DNA from: Mycolicibacterium boenickei
GTDB taxonomy: Bacteria; Actinomycetota; Actinomycetes; Mycobacteriales; Mycobacteriaceae
DNA length: 64,000 bases
Assembly (NCBI RefSeq): GCF_010731295.1
Contig: NZ_AP022579.1
Location: forward strand, 4,154,001 to 4,218,000
Direction: 5' to 3'
Notes under the pieces: generated by a model
The model's input: the letters and a program-made list of their open reading frames with translations, nothing else
Databases searched by the model: none
Told to the model about the DNA's origin: nothing
Translations under genes and position numbers: made by a program
Shown here: positions 1 to 8,772 of the stretch, piece after piece
How positions within the stretch are numbered: position 1 is the stretch's first letter
Layout: each line of letters opens with the position of its first letter

Positions 1-1
1 G

Positions 2-535
2 GTGAGCGGCATGGACCTGGTGCCCAGCAACATCGACCTGTCGGCCGCCGAGATCCAGCTGGTGAACGAGGTGGGCCGCGAACAGTCGCTGGCCCGCGCC
101 CTGTACCCGGTGCTCGACCGCTACGACTATGTGCTGATCGACTGCCAGCCGTCGCTGGGTCTGCTCACGGTCAACGGGCTGGCGTGCGCCGACGGCGTGA
201 TCATCCCCACTGAATGCGAGTACTTCTCGCTGCGCGGGCTGGCCCTGCTCACCGACACCGTGGACAAGGTGCACGACCGGCTCAACCCGAAACTGTCCAT
301 CAGCGGCATCCTGGTCACCCGCTACGACCCGCGCACGGTCAATGCGCGCGAGGTCATGGCCCGCGTCGTGGAGCGGTTCGGCGACCTGGTGTTCGACACC
401 GTGATCACCCGGACCGTGCGCTTCCCCGAGACGAGCGTGGCCGGCGAGCCGATCACCACCTGGGCACCGAAGTCCGGCGGCGCCGTGGCCTACCGATCGC
501 TGGCACGCGAAGTCATCGACCGGTTCGGCGCGTGA
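2..535 (+). CDS. ParA/Soj-family ATPase, C-terminal part (5' end outside window)
   Basis: Only the last ~178 codons are present; the N-terminal deviant Walker A loop lies upstream of the window. The visible part has the ParA Walker B-type segment DYVLIDCQPSLGLLT and the following ADGVIIPTECEYFSLRGLALL block typical of Soj/ParA proteins. Family role: cytosolic ATPase that dimerises on DNA and works with ParB-like partners in segregation. The stop overlaps the scpA GTG start (GTGA), so the two are translationally coupled, as in the Rv1708-Rv1710 arrangement of M. tuberculosis. That position suggests a chromosome-organisation role alongside ScpAB rather than the oriC-proximal parA. Confident as to family; exact partner unknown. 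Confidence 0.93.
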   Translation: MSGMDLVPSNIDLSAAEIQLVNEVGREQSLARALYPVLDRYDYVLIDCQPSLGLLTVNGLACADGVIIPTECEYFSLRGLALLTDTVDKVHDRLNPKLSISGILVTRYDPRTVNAREVMARVVERFGDLVFDTVITRTVRFPETSVAGEPITTWAPKSGGAVAYRSLAREVIDRFGA

Positions 536-1410
536 ACGATGTCCTGAACACCCCGGCCACTCCGACCGGCGATGCTGCAGAACCAGCTGCCGCCGTCGGG
601 GATGAGCCGACTGCCGGTGACCAGCAGAACCGCTTCCAGGTTCGGCTCACCAACTTCGAGGGGCCGTTCGACCTGCTGTTGCAGCTGATCTTCGCGCATC
701 GCCTCGACGTCACCGAAGTGGCATTGCACCAGGTCACCGATGACTTCATCGCCTACACCAAGGAGATCGGCGCACGCCTCGAGCTGGACGAGACCACGAC
801 GTTCCTGGTGATCGCGGCGACCCTGCTCGACCTGAAGGCGGCCCGGTTGCTGCCCTCGGGTGAGGTGCACGACGAGGAGGATCTCGCGCTGCTCGAGGTC
901 CGCGACCTCCTGTTCGCGCGGCTGCTGCAGTACCGCGCGTTCAAACACGTCGCGTTGATGTTCGCCGAACTGGAGGCCGCGGCACTGCGCAGCTACCCGC
1001 GCGCGGTGTCGCTGGAGGACCGCTATTCGGACCTGCTGCCCGAGGTCATGCTCGGCGTCGACGCCGGCAAATTCGCCGAGATCGCGGCCGCAGCCTTCAC
1101 TCCGCGCCCGGTGCCGACGGTCGGCATCGACCACATCCATGCACCCAAGGTGTCGGTGCCCGAACAGGCCCACCGGATCATCGCCCTGCTGGAACAGCGC
1201 GGGATCGGCGAATGGGCGACTTTCTCCGAACTCGTGGCAGAGTGCACCGACGGACTTCAGATCGTCGGCCGCTTCCTGGCGCTGCTCGAACTGTTCCGGG
1301 CCAGGGCGGTAGCATTCGAGCAACCAGAACCGCTTGGAGTGCTCCAGGTTTCGTGGACCGGAGATCGCCCGACCAGCGAACATCTGGCCACCGCTGATGC
1401 GGAAGAATAG
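532..1410 (+). CDS. scpA: Segregation and condensation protein A (ScpA)
   Basis: Kleisin subunit that bridges the two heads of the SMC dimer and binds ScpB to form condensin. The 292-aa protein has the ScpA N-terminal signature FQVRLTNFEGPFDLLLQLI (near residue 35), a helical middle, and a C-terminal winged-helix-like part (GIGEWATFSELV). An open frame extends further upstream inside parA, but the GTG at 532, overlapping the parA stop, is the natural start: the ScpA domain begins shortly after a disordered Ala/Pro-rich leader. scpB follows after 8 bp, so they form one operon. Family assignment is firm. Confidence 0.95.
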   Translation: MNDVLNTPATPTGDAAEPAAAVGDEPTAGDQQNRFQVRLTNFEGPFDLLLQLIFAHRLDVTEVALHQVTDDFIAYTKEIGARLELDETTTFLVIAATLLDLKAARLLPSGEVHDEEDLALLEVRDLLFARLLQYRAFKHVALMFAELEAAALRSYPRAVSLEDRYSDLLPEVMLGVDAGKFAEIAAAAFTPRPVPTVGIDHIHAPKVSVPEQAHRIIALLEQRGIGEWATFSELVAECTDGLQIVGRFLALLELFRARAVAFEQPEPLGVLQVSWTGDRPTSEHLATADAEE

Positions 1411-1418
1411 CGAGAACA

Positions 1419-2156
1419 ATGACTGACGAGATCTCCGATTCCGGAGAGCGGTCCGACGATGCCCCGGGTGATGCGATCCCGGTCGGAGATGACCTGGGCA
1501 TCGATGTGGCGACGGTTCCCGAGCTCGAAGACGGTGAACTGGGTGCCGTGCTGGAAGCGTTGTTGCTGGTAGTGGACACGCCGGTGACGGTCGATGCGCT
1601 CGCCTCTGCGACCGAACAGCCCGCCTACCGGGTGATGGCCAAGCTGCGCCTGATGGCCGAGGAGTTCGCCTCCCGCGACAGCGGCATCGACCTGCGCGAG
1701 GCCGCGGGCGGCTGGCGGATGTACACCCGGGCGCGCTACGCCCCGTACGTCGAGCGGCTGCTGCTCGACGGCGCCAGGTCGAAGCTGACCCGGGCCGCGC
1801 TGGAGACCCTGGCCGTGGTGGCCTACCGGCAACCGGTGACCCGGGCGCGGGTGAGTGCGGTGCGCGGCGTCAACGTGGACGCGGTGATGCGGACTCTGGT
1901 GGCGCGTGGCCTGATCACCGAGGCGGGCACCGACCCCGACTCCGGCGCGGCGGCGTTCGCCACGACCGAGCTGTTCCTCGAACGGCTGGGCCTGACCTCG
2001 CTGTCCGATCTGCCCGACATCGCGCCCCTGCTGCCCGATGTCGACGTGATCGACGATCTGAGCGAATCACTCGGTGACGAGCCGCGTTTCGCCAAACTCA
2101 ACGGCGGCTCATCCGGCAGCGATCAGCCGCTGGCCTTCGACGTGGACAAGGACTGA
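1419..2156 (+). CDS. scpB: Segregation and condensation protein B (ScpB)
   Basis: ScpB dimers bind the middle of ScpA in the SMC-ScpAB condensin. The 245-aa product has an acidic N-terminal tail (~45 residues) and then two winged-helix modules: LEALLLVVDTPVTVDALA... and the highly typical LTRAALETLAVVAYRQPVTRARVSAVRGVN block around residues 127-155. An acidic C-terminal tail follows. ATG at 1419 lies 8 bp after scpA; the next gene starts 1 base after this stop. Length and motif order are normal for actinobacterial ScpB. Confidence 0.95.
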   Translation: MTDEISDSGERSDDAPGDAIPVGDDLGIDVATVPELEDGELGAVLEALLLVVDTPVTVDALASATEQPAYRVMAKLRLMAEEFASRDSGIDLREAAGGWRMYTRARYAPYVERLLLDGARSKLTRAALETLAVVAYRQPVTRARVSAVRGVNVDAVMRTLVARGLITEAGTDPDSGAAAFATTELFLERLGLTSLSDLPDIAPLLPDVDVIDDLSESLGDEPRFAKLNGGSSGSDQPLAFDVDKD

Positions 2157-2157
2157 C

Positions 2158-2898
2158 ATGGCTGACGAAGGCGTACGACTCCAGAAAGTGCTGTCGCAGG
2201 CCGGAATTGCGTCCCGGCGGGTGGCCGAGCGGATGATCACCGACGGCCGTGTCGAGGTGGACGGCCGGCTGGTGACCGAACTGGGTACCCGTGTCGACCC
2301 GGCGGTCGCCGACATCCGGGTGGACGGTTCGCGCGTCATACTCGACGACACCCTGGTGTACCTGGCGATCAACAAGCCGCGCGGCATGCTGTCCACGATG
2401 TCCGACGAGCGTGGCCGCCCGTGTGTCGGAGACCTGGTCGAGCATCGGGTCCGCGGCAACAAGAAGCTGTTTCATGTCGGGCGGCTCGATGCCGACACCG
2501 AGGGCCTGCTGCTGCTGACCAACGACGGCGAGCTCGCCCACCGGCTCATGCACCCGTCCTACGAGATCCCCAAGACCTATGTGGCGACGGTGATCGGCAC
2601 GGTGCCGCGCGGACTCGGCAAGAAGCTGCGCGCCGGTGTCGAACTGGACGACGGCCCGGCGCACGTCGACGACTTCGCGGTGGTGGACACGGTTCCCGGC
2701 AAGACCTTGGTGAAGGTCACCCTGCACGAGGGCCGCAACCGCATCGTGCGGCGGATGCTGGCCGCAGTGGATTTCCCGGTGCAGGAACTGGTCCGCACCG
2801 ACATCGGTTCGGTGGCGCTCGGCGAGCAGCGACCGGGCAGTATCAGAGCGCTCAGCCGCAAGGAAGTCGGCGAGCTTTATCAGGCGGTGGGAATGTGA
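2158..2898 (+). CDS. RsuA/RluB-family pseudouridine synthase
   Basis: Converts specific uridines of rRNA to pseudouridine. The 246-aa protein has an N-terminal S4 RNA-binding domain ([22 protein letters not shown], residues ~6-27) and the catalytic domain with the motif [17 protein letters not shown] (residues ~108-124), whose first Asp is the nucleophile, plus the C-terminal [12 protein letters not shown] motif of the RsuA/RluB/E/F group. An upstream open frame exists, but the ATG at 2158, one base after the scpB stop, gives the expected S4 start. It sits between scpB and cmk, as Rv1711 does. Substrate site (23S helix 90 region for RluB-like enzymes) is inferred from family only. Confidence 0.92.
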   Translation: MADEGVRLQKVLSQAGIASRRVAERMITDGRVEVDGRLVTELGTRVDPAVADIRVDGSRVILDDTLVYLAINKPRGMLSTMSDERGRPCVGDLVEHRVRGNKKLFHVGRLDADTEGLLLLTNDGELAHRLMHPSYEIPKTYVATVIGTVPRGLGKKLRAGVELDDGPAHVDDFAVVDTVPGKTLVKVTLHEGRNRIVRRMLAAVDFPVQELVRTDIGSVALGEQRPGSIRALSRKEVGELYQAVGM

Positions 2899-3581
2899 GC
2901 GGATCTCTGGTGGTGTCGGTCGACGGACCGGCCGGAACCGGGAAGTCTTCGGTTTCAAGAGGTTTGGCACAAGCCCTGGGTGCCAGTTACCTGGACACCG
3001 GCGCGATGTACCGCCTCGTGACGTTGGCGGTGCTGCGGGCCGGCGCCGACCTGGACGACGCCGAGGCGATCGACGCGGTGGCCTCGGGCGCGGTGATCGG
3101 GGTGGGTTCGGATCCCGCTGAGGACCGCGCCTACCTGGCCGGCGAAGACGTCTCCGCCGAGATCCGCGGCGACGAGGTGACCCGCGCGGTGTCGGCGGTG
3201 TCGGCGGTGCCCGGGGTACGGGCCCGGCTGGTCGACCTGCAGCGCGAGTTGGCGTCCTCCGGCGGGCGGGTGGTGGTCGAAGGCCGCGACATCGGCACCG
3301 TGGTCCTGCCCAAGGCCGACGTCAAGATCTTCCTGACCGCCTCGGCCGAAGAGCGGGCCCGGCGCCGCAATGCCCAGAACATCGCGAGTGGGCTGCCCGA
3401 CGACTACGAGACGGTGCTCGCCGACGTGCAGCGGCGCGACCACCTGGATTCCACCAGGGCCGTTTCGCCGCTGCGGGCGGCCGACGACGCCCTGGTGGTC
3501 GACACCAGTGATATGGACCAAACACAGGTCGTGGCACATCTTCTCGACCTGGTGACCCAGCATGCGGGGGTACGGCGATGA
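2895..3581 (+). CDS. cmk: Cytidylate kinase (CMP/dCMP kinase)
   Basis: Phosphorylates CMP and dCMP to the diphosphates for nucleotide recycling. The 228-aa product opens with [19 protein letters not shown], a P-loop at residues ~9-17, followed by the NMP-binding YLDTGAMYR motif and the [14 protein letters not shown] motif characteristic of Cmk; the lid has ERARRR. The GTG at 2895 overlaps the previous stop (GTGA), and the downstream der start overlaps this stop (ATGA), so translation is coupled through the operon. The longer upstream open frame is out-of-context reading of the pseudouridine synthase gene. Confidence 0.95.
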   Translation: MSGSLVVSVDGPAGTGKSSVSRGLAQALGASYLDTGAMYRLVTLAVLRAGADLDDAEAIDAVASGAVIGVGSDPAEDRAYLAGEDVSAEIRGDEVTRAVSAVSAVPGVRARLVDLQRELASSGGRVVVEGRDIGTVVLPKADVKIFLTASAEERARRRNAQNIASGLPDDYETVLADVQRRDHLDSTRAVSPLRAADDALVVDTSDMDQTQVVAHLLDLVTQHAGVRR

Positions 3582-4996
3582 GCGTCTCGGACGGGGACGG
3601 CACCTGGTCGGATGAAACCGACTGGGAGCTCAGCGACGAGGTCGCCGAGGTTCTGGAGGAGGCGGCCGCGCCGCCGCCCGTGGTGGCTGTCGTAGGCAGG
3701 CCCAACGTCGGAAAGTCGACGCTGGTGAACCGGATCCTGGGGCGTCGCGAAGCCGTCGTGCAGGACATCCCCGGGGTGACCCGCGACCGGGTGTCCTATG
3801 ACGCGAACTGGCTCGGACGCCGGTTCATGGTGCAGGACACCGGGGGATGGGAACCCGACGCCAAGGGCCTGCAGCAGCTGGTGGCCGATCAGGCGCTCGT
3901 GGCGATGCGCACCGCCGACGCGATCATCCTCGTGGTCGACGCGGTCGTCGGAGCCACCTCTGCCGACGAGGCGGCGGCCCGGATGCTCCGCAAGTCGGGT
4001 AAGCCGGTTTTCCTGGCGGCCAACAAGGTTGACACCCAGCGGGGCGAATCCGATGCCGCGGCTCTGTGGTCGCTCGGCATCGGCGAGCCGCACTCGATCA
4101 GTGCCATGCACGGCCGCGGCGTGGCCGATCTGCTCGACACCGTGATGGAGAAGCTGCCCGAGGTCTCCGAGGTGGCCGGCAGCGGTGCCGGCGGTCCTCG
4201 CCGCGTGGCGCTGGTGGGCAAGCCGAACGTCGGCAAGAGCTCGCTGCTGAACCGGCTGGCCGGCGACGAGCGCTCGGTGGTGCACGACGTCGCGGGCACC
4301 ACGGTCGATCCCGTCGACTCGCTGATCGAATTGGGCGGCAAGACTTGGCGTTTCGTCGATACCGCGGGTCTGCGGCGCAAGGTCGGCCAGGCCAGCGGGC
4401 ATGAGTTCTACGCCTCGGTGCGCACGCACGGCGCGATCGATGCGGCCGAAGTGGCGATCATGCTGATCGACGCCTCCCAGCCGCTGACCGAGCAGGATCT
4501 GCGCGTGCTCTCGATGGTCATCGAGGCCGGGCGGGCACTGGTCATCGCGTTCAACAAGTGGGACCTGGTCGACGAGGACCGGCGGTATCTGCTGGACAAA
4601 GAGATCGACCGGGAACTGGTGCAGGTGCAGTGGGCGCCGCGGGTCAACATCTCGGCGATGACCGGCCGGGCTGTGCAGAAGCTGGTGCCTGCCCTGGAGA
4701 CGTCACTGGCGTCCTGGGACAAGCGGATCTCGACCGGCCAGCTCAACAACTTCCTCAAGGAAATCGTGGCCGCGACACCGCCGCCGGTGCGTGGCGGCAA
4801 GCAGCCCAAGATCCTGTTCGCCACCCAGGCGGCAACGCGGCCGCCGACCTTCGTGCTGTTCACCTCTGGGTTCCTGGAGGCCGGCTATCGCCGGTTCATC
4901 GAGCGCCGGCTGCGTGAGCAGTTCGGTTTCGAGGGCAGCCCGGTGCGGATCAACGTCCGGGTCCGGGAGAAGAGGGGCGCACCCAAGAAGCGGTAG
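3578..4996 (+). CDS. der: Ribosome-assembly GTPase Der (EngA)
   Basis: Double GTPase needed for 50S subunit maturation. The 472-aa protein carries two tandem G domains, each with a P-loop: GRPNVGKST near residue 40 and GKPNVGKSS near residue 213. Each has its own switch II ([13 protein letters not shown]) and specificity motif (NKVD; NKWD). A KH-like C-terminal domain ends in [20 protein letters not shown]. The ~30-residue acidic N-terminal extension before the first G domain is common in mycobacteria. Last gene of the coupled operon; no obvious strong terminator is seen in the 65 bp before the next gene. Confidence 0.96.
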   Translation: MSVSDGDGTWSDETDWELSDEVAEVLEEAAAPPPVVAVVGRPNVGKSTLVNRILGRREAVVQDIPGVTRDRVSYDANWLGRRFMVQDTGGWEPDAKGLQQLVADQALVAMRTADAIILVVDAVVGATSADEAAARMLRKSGKPVFLAANKVDTQRGESDAAALWSLGIGEPHSISAMHGRGVADLLDTVMEKLPEVSEVAGSGAGGPRRVALVGKPNVGKSSLLNRLAGDERSVVHDVAGTTVDPVDSLIELGGKTWRFVDTAGLRRKVGQASGHEFYASVRTHGAIDAAEVAIMLIDASQPLTEQDLRVLSMVIEAGRALVIAFNKWDLVDEDRRYLLDKEIDRELVQVQWAPRVNISAMTGRAVQKLVPALETSLASWDKRISTGQLNNFLKEIVAATPPPVRGGKQPKILFATQAATRPPTFVLFTSGFLEAGYRRFIERRLREQFGFEGSPVRINVRVREKRGAPKKR

Positions 4997-5061
4997 CCCG
5001 CGATTTTGGTGCATCCAGCGGCGGTGGGCGCCGGTGAACGCACCCGAGTCGGGCCGATAGG

Positions 5062-5853
5062 GTGGCCCGAGTGTCTGTCACCCACATGATCCTGATCGCG
5101 TTGGCCGGCGTCGGGGCGGGCGCGATCAACGCCATTGTCGGTTCCGGCACGCTCATCACGTTCCCGACATTGGTAGCGCTGGGAATTCCGCCGGTCACCT
5201 CGACGATGTCCAATGCCGTCGGACTGGTCGCCGGCGGGGTTTCGGGCACCTGGGGCTACCGGCGTGAGCTGCGTGGGCAGTGGAAGCGGCTGCGCTGGCA
5301 GATCCCCGGGTCGCTGATCGGCGCCGGGCTGGGTTCCTGGCTGCTGCTGCACCTTCCGGAGAAGGTGTTCGTCACGGTCGTGCCGGTCCTGCTGATCCTG
5401 GCGTTGGTCCTGGTGGTCGTGGGCCCGCGAATTCAGGCGTGGGCCAGGCAACGCGCGGAGGCGTCCGGTCAGTCGGCCGACCACGTCAGCCCCCGTCGCA
5501 TGGCGGTGCTGGTGATCGGCACGTTCGCCGTCGGTGTCTACGGCGGCTACTTCACCGCGGCCCAGGGAATCCTGCTGATCGCTGTGATGGGTGCGCTGCT
5601 GCCCGAGTCGATGCAGCGTATGAACGCCGCGAAGAACCTGCTGTCGCTGCTGGTGAACATCGTGGCCGCGCTCGCCTACACCATTGTCGCGTTCGACCGG
5701 ATCAGCTGGGAAGCGGCGGGGTTGATCGCGGTCGGTTCGTTGATCGGCGGCTTCCTGGGCGCGCACTACGGCAGGCGGTTGTCGCCGAACGCGCTGCGGG
5801 CCGTGATCGTGGTGGTGGGCTTGATCGGGCTGTACCGGTTGCTGACGGTGTAG
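5062..5853 (+). CDS. TSUP (TauE/SafE) family membrane permease
   Basis: Predicted anion permease of the family that exports sulfite, sulfoacetate or related sulfur/organic anions. The 263-aa protein has about eight hydrophobic segments, and the two pseudo-repeats start with conserved Gly-rich motifs (GVGAGAINAIVGSGTLITFP near residue 14; VGVYGGYFTAAQGI near residue 155). The GTG at 5062 is used; a second GTG nine bases downstream (5071) is an alternative. A second TSUP gene follows 240 bp downstream but the two are not close paralogues by eye. Substrate unknown. Confidence 0.85.
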   Translation: MARVSVTHMILIALAGVGAGAINAIVGSGTLITFPTLVALGIPPVTSTMSNAVGLVAGGVSGTWGYRRELRGQWKRLRWQIPGSLIGAGLGSWLLLHLPEKVFVTVVPVLLILALVLVVVGPRIQAWARQRAEASGQSADHVSPRRMAVLVIGTFAVGVYGGYFTAAQGILLIAVMGALLPESMQRMNAAKNLLSLLVNIVAALAYTIVAFDRISWEAAGLIAVGSLIGGFLGAHYGRRLSPNALRAVIVVVGLIGLYRLLTV

Positions 5854-5927
5854 GCCGTCGGCGGGATCCCGTCCCGGCTCTTGTAGGCTTGCGAAGTCTG
5901 TCTAACGACGAGGGAGAGGGGTGACCG

Positions 5928-6038
5928 GTGGCCGAACGTGCTTACCGCACCGCGCCGTCTGCCCTTGCCGCTCTCGAGCCGTTCTGGCCCTCGCGCCGGT
6001 TGATGGCTTTCGACGAATGGTGTCGCGCGCGCATCTGA
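5928..6038 (+). CDS. Candidate 36-aa upstream ORF / leader peptide
   Basis: A short reading frame starting at GTG 5928, placed 8 bases after a purine-rich Shine-Dalgarno stretch (GGGAGAGGGG, about 5911-5920), and ending TGA at 6036-6038. The predicted peptide begins MAERAYRTAP and ends FDEWCRARI. It lies wholly in the leader between two TSUP permease genes, 57 bp before the second one. No family is recognised. Its codon composition and ribosome-binding site look coding, so it may be a small protein or an attenuator-type leader. No Cys run is present, so it is not an obvious cysteine-attenuation peptide. Confidence 0.45.
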   Translation: MAERAYRTAPSALAALEPFWPSRRLMAFDEWCRARI

Positions 6039-6058
6039 TCCGCGCCAGCCAGTCACCA

Positions 6059-6073
6059 GGTCGCTTCGCGACC
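6059..6073 (+). promoter_or_regulatory. Small perfect hairpin in the leader of the second TSUP gene
   Basis: GGTCGC-TTC-GCGACC, a 6-bp GC-rich stem with a 3-base loop, lies between the 36-codon upstream ORF and the ATG at 6096. It has no T-tract, so it is not a classical terminator. It could affect translation of the permease, whose ATG has no clear Shine-Dalgarno sequence. Confidence 0.35.
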
Positions 6074-6095
6074 GCAATCGAAAGCAGCCGAACCC

Positions 6096-7013
6096 ATGCG
6101 TTCGCTCCTCATTTTCACGCTCGTCGGCGTCGGCGCCCAGCTCGTCGACGGCGCGCTCGGGATGGCCTTCGGTGTCACCGCTTCGACCCTGCTGGTGCTC
6201 AGCGGGGTGGCCTCGGCGCAAGCCAGCGCCGCGGTGCACCTGGCGGAGGTGGGCACGACGCTGGCGTCGGCGGTGTCGCACTGGCGCTTCAAGAACATCG
6301 ATTGGCCGTTGGTGGCCAAGCTCGGGCTTCCCGGTGCGGCAGGTGCGTTCGTAGGTGCCACGGTGCTGTCGTCGCTGTCGACGGAGTCGGCCGCACCGCT
6401 CATGGCGGCGATCCTGCTGGGCATCGGGCTGTATGTGCTGTTGCGTTTCTCGCTGGGCACGCCGCTGACGCTGGGGGAGCACGGCACCAGTCACAGCGCG
6501 AAGTTCCTTGCCCCACTGGGACTGTTCGGCGGGTTCATCGACGCATCGGGCGGCGGCGGCTGGGGCCCGGTGACCACCAGCACCCTGCTGTCACAGGGCA
6601 AGACGGCTCCGCGGACCGTCATCGGTTCGGTGAGTGCCTCGGAATTCCTGGTGTCGGTTTCGGCATCGGTCGGCTTCCTGGTCGGCCTGCGCCAGCAGTT
6701 CCTGGAGAACTGGCCCGTGGTCCTCGGCCTGATGGTCGGCGGCGTGATCGCGGCCCCCTTCGCCGCCTGGCTGGTCAGCCGGGTGAACCCGGGCCTGCTC
6801 GGTACCGCCGTCGGCGGGGTCATCCTGCTGACCAACAGCCAGAAGCTGGTGCATTACTTCGGGGTGCAGTGGCCGTGGTCGACCGGGATCTACACCATCA
6901 TCGTGGCGGCCTGGGCGGCACTCGTGGTCCGTGCCTGGCAGACATCGCGGAAGCCGCGAGATGTCGAGGATGCGGTAATCACCGCGGTCGAGGAGCCTGC
7001 GGCGCGGACCTAG
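6096..7013 (+). CDS. TSUP (TauE/SafE) family membrane permease
   Basis: The 305-aa product begins directly with a membrane segment (RSLLIFTLVGVGAQLVDGAL) and has about eight hydrophobic segments. The family repeat motif LFGGFIDASGGGGWGPVTT is near residue 145. Members move sulfite, thiosulfate or organic anions; the substrate here cannot be read from sequence. A soluble C-terminal tail of ~25 residues follows. Its leader contains a short upstream ORF and a hairpin, so its translation may be regulated. The stop codon overlaps that of the convergent GntR gene by four bases (CTAG). Confidence 0.85.
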   Translation: MRSLLIFTLVGVGAQLVDGALGMAFGVTASTLLVLSGVASAQASAAVHLAEVGTTLASAVSHWRFKNIDWPLVAKLGLPGAAGAFVGATVLSSLSTESAAPLMAAILLGIGLYVLLRFSLGTPLTLGEHGTSHSAKFLAPLGLFGGFIDASGGGGWGPVTTSTLLSQGKTAPRTVIGSVSASEFLVSVSASVGFLVGLRQQFLENWPVVLGLMVGGVIAAPFAAWLVSRVNPGLLGTAVGGVILLTNSQKLVHYFGVQWPWSTGIYTIIVAAWAALVVRAWQTSRKPRDVEDAVITAVEEPAART

Positions 7014-7771
7014 CCGGTTCCGGTGGCGGGCTGCGGCAGACCGACGTACATGGTCTTGTGCAGCGAGAGCACGTGTTGGCGGGCGATCTCGGACGCCGCC
7101 CGGCTGTCGCGCAGGCGCAGGGCCGCCACCAACCGGGCGTGCTCGCGGTTGGACTCGTGTAGATAGCTGATCGGGTACGGGATGAAGTAGCGGTACAGCC
7201 CGTGCAGCACCTCGCAGTAGGTGCCCATCGCCCAGTCGAGACCGCTTGCCGCGGCTACTGATTCGTGGAATCGCTGATCGACGCTGTGGAAGCCGGTCCA
7301 GTCGGTGGTCGAGGCGGCCTCCGCGACGATCGCCTCGAGCGCATCGAGATCCGCGTCGGAGGCGGTCTGCGCGGCGGCGGCGCTGAGCGCGTCCTCGGCC
7401 AGTGCGCGCAGGTCGATGAGGCGGTGCACTTCCGCGGCATCCGCGCGAAACGTGGACGACGGGCGATCATGTCCCGGGGTGACCTGGGCACCGCTGCGCG
7501 CGACGAAGGTCCCGCCCGCCCGGCCACGGCGACGGACCACCAGTCCCTCGTCGGCCATGGACTGCAGGGCACGGCGGACGGTGGCGACGCTGACGTCGAG
7601 TGCTTCGGCGATGTCGGACTCCGCGGGCAGCCGTTCTCCGCCCGACATGAGCTCCAACTCCATCGCCAATTCGAGCCGGGCTCGCACGGTGTCGGCTGCG
7701 CTGAGGCGGGTGATGCCGGCGACCGCGGGCGCACTCAGCGCCGGATGCGCGTCACTGACCTGCGGCGTCAT
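7010..7771 (-). CDS. GntR-family (FadR subfamily) transcriptional regulator
   Basis: DNA-binding repressor or activator with a ligand-binding FCD domain. From the ATG at 7771 the 253-aa protein has an N-terminal winged helix (RLPAESDIAEALDVSVATVRRALQSMADEGLVVRRRG) and a helical C-terminal domain. The frame can be opened to 7840, but that would place the AT-rich divergent promoter inside the gene, so 7771 is preferred. It is divergent from a nitrilase-APC permease pair and probably controls it. The effector is likely a small carboxylate or amide-derived compound (inference). Its stop shares four bases with the convergent TSUP gene. Confidence 0.88.
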   Translation of the reverse strand: MTPQVSDAHPALSAPAVAGITRLSAADTVRARLELAMELELMSGGERLPAESDIAEALDVSVATVRRALQSMADEGLVVRRRGRAGGTFVARSGAQVTPGHDRPSSTFRADAAEVHRLIDLRALAEDALSAAAAQTASDADLDALEAIVAEAASTTDWTGFHSVDQRFHESVAAASGLDWAMGTYCEVLHGLYRYFIPYPISYLHESNREHARLVAALRLRDSRAASEIARQHVLSLHKTMYVGLPQPATGTG

Positions 7772-7803
7772 GGCACCAGGGTACGGCAGCTCTTGCCCTA
7801 TTT

Positions 7804-7816
7804 GTTCATGCCGAAC
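7804..7816. promoter_or_regulatory. Candidate GntR operator in the divergent promoter
   Basis: GTTC-ATGCC-GAAC is a short inverted repeat in the ~100-bp AT-rich gap between the GntR regulator (start 7771) and the nitrilase (start 7871). The placement suits an autoregulatory operator, but the arms are only four bases, so the call is weak. Confidence 0.3.
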
Positions 7817-7870
7817 TAATATCTCGGTAAATTCGCTCATTCTGAGTGATTAATTCTTCGGAGGTCCCCG

Positions 7871-8761
7871 GTGTCCGGATCGATCACGGTGGCCGCGGTC
7901 CAGGCGGCACCCCTGGACGTGGCCGGCCTGCCGGTATTCGGCCGGGAAGACACCATCGGGCAGTTCGCGGCCGACGTGCTCCGGGTGCGGTCGGCGGTGG
8001 CGGGCCCGGCGTTGATCGTGTATCCGGAGATCCACTTGTTCGGCACCGACAACGCCGACACGCTGGCCGCCTCGGCCGAGCCGCTGGACGGTCCGCTCAT
8101 GGCGGCCCTCGGGCAGGTGGCCCGGGAGGCCGACGCCTGGCTGATTCCCGGGTCGGTGTGCGAGCGGGGGAGCGAAGGCGAATTCTTCAATACCGCACCG
8201 GTTCTGGCGCCCGACGGACGACTTGTGGCGTCCTATCGCAAGATCTTCCCGTGGCGTCCGTTCGAAAAGTACACGCCGGGAAGCCGATTCGTCACCGCGG
8301 ATATTCCCGAAGTGGGCCGACTCGGGCTGTCCATCTGCTATGACGCCTGGTTCCCCGAGGTGAGCCGTCACCTGGCCTGGATGGGCGCTGATGTGATCGT
8401 GAACGTCGTCAAGACCACGTCCGAGGACCGCGGCCAGGAGTTGGTGCTTGCGCGCGCCAATTCGATTGTGAATCAGGTATTCACGGTGAGCGTCAACTGC
8501 GCCGGCCCGGTCGGTAAAGGCCGCAGCATCATCGTCGACCCGGAAGGTGCTGTGCTGCAGGAGAGCTCGGACGAGGCGCCGGGGGTGCTCTGTCAGCGCA
8601 TCGACTTCGGTGCCGTCGCCGCCGTGCGGGAGCGGGGTACCGCGGGTACCAACCGGATGTGGGATCAGTTCGGGTCGTCCGACAGACCGATCCCGTTGCC
8701 CATGTACGAGGGCCGTATCGAGCCGCAGCGCTGGTCACCGTCGAACGACCACGCCGAATGA
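7871..8761 (+). CDS. Nitrilase-superfamily carbon-nitrogen hydrolase
   Basis: Cytosolic hydrolase acting on nitriles, amides or N-carbamoyl compounds. The 296-aa protein contains the Glu-Lys-Cys triad in its usual contexts: E53 in VYPEIHLFG, K124 in SYRKIFPWRPFEKYTPG and C156 in LSICYDAWFPE. GTG at 7871 follows GGAGGT with good spacing. It is followed 11 bp later by an APC permease and is divergent from a GntR regulator, which suggests that the permease imports the substrate or a product. The amidase branch is more likely than true nitrilase, but the substrate is unknown. Confidence 0.9.
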   Translation: MSGSITVAAVQAAPLDVAGLPVFGREDTIGQFAADVLRVRSAVAGPALIVYPEIHLFGTDNADTLAASAEPLDGPLMAALGQVAREADAWLIPGSVCERGSEGEFFNTAPVLAPDGRLVASYRKIFPWRPFEKYTPGSRFVTADIPEVGRLGLSICYDAWFPEVSRHLAWMGADVIVNVVKTTSEDRGQELVLARANSIVNQVFTVSVNCAGPVGKGRSIIVDPEGAVLQESSDEAPGVLCQRIDFGAVAAVRERGTAGTNRMWDQFGSSDRPIPLPMYEGRIEPQRWSPSNDHAE

Positions 8762-8772
8762 AAGGCACTGCC

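Noticed and set aside
5921..7162. 413-codon open frame across the second TSUP gene
   Set aside because: It reads out of frame through the permease gene and is rich in Arg/Gly/His as expected of shadow frames; the permease in the other frame has clear membrane segments.
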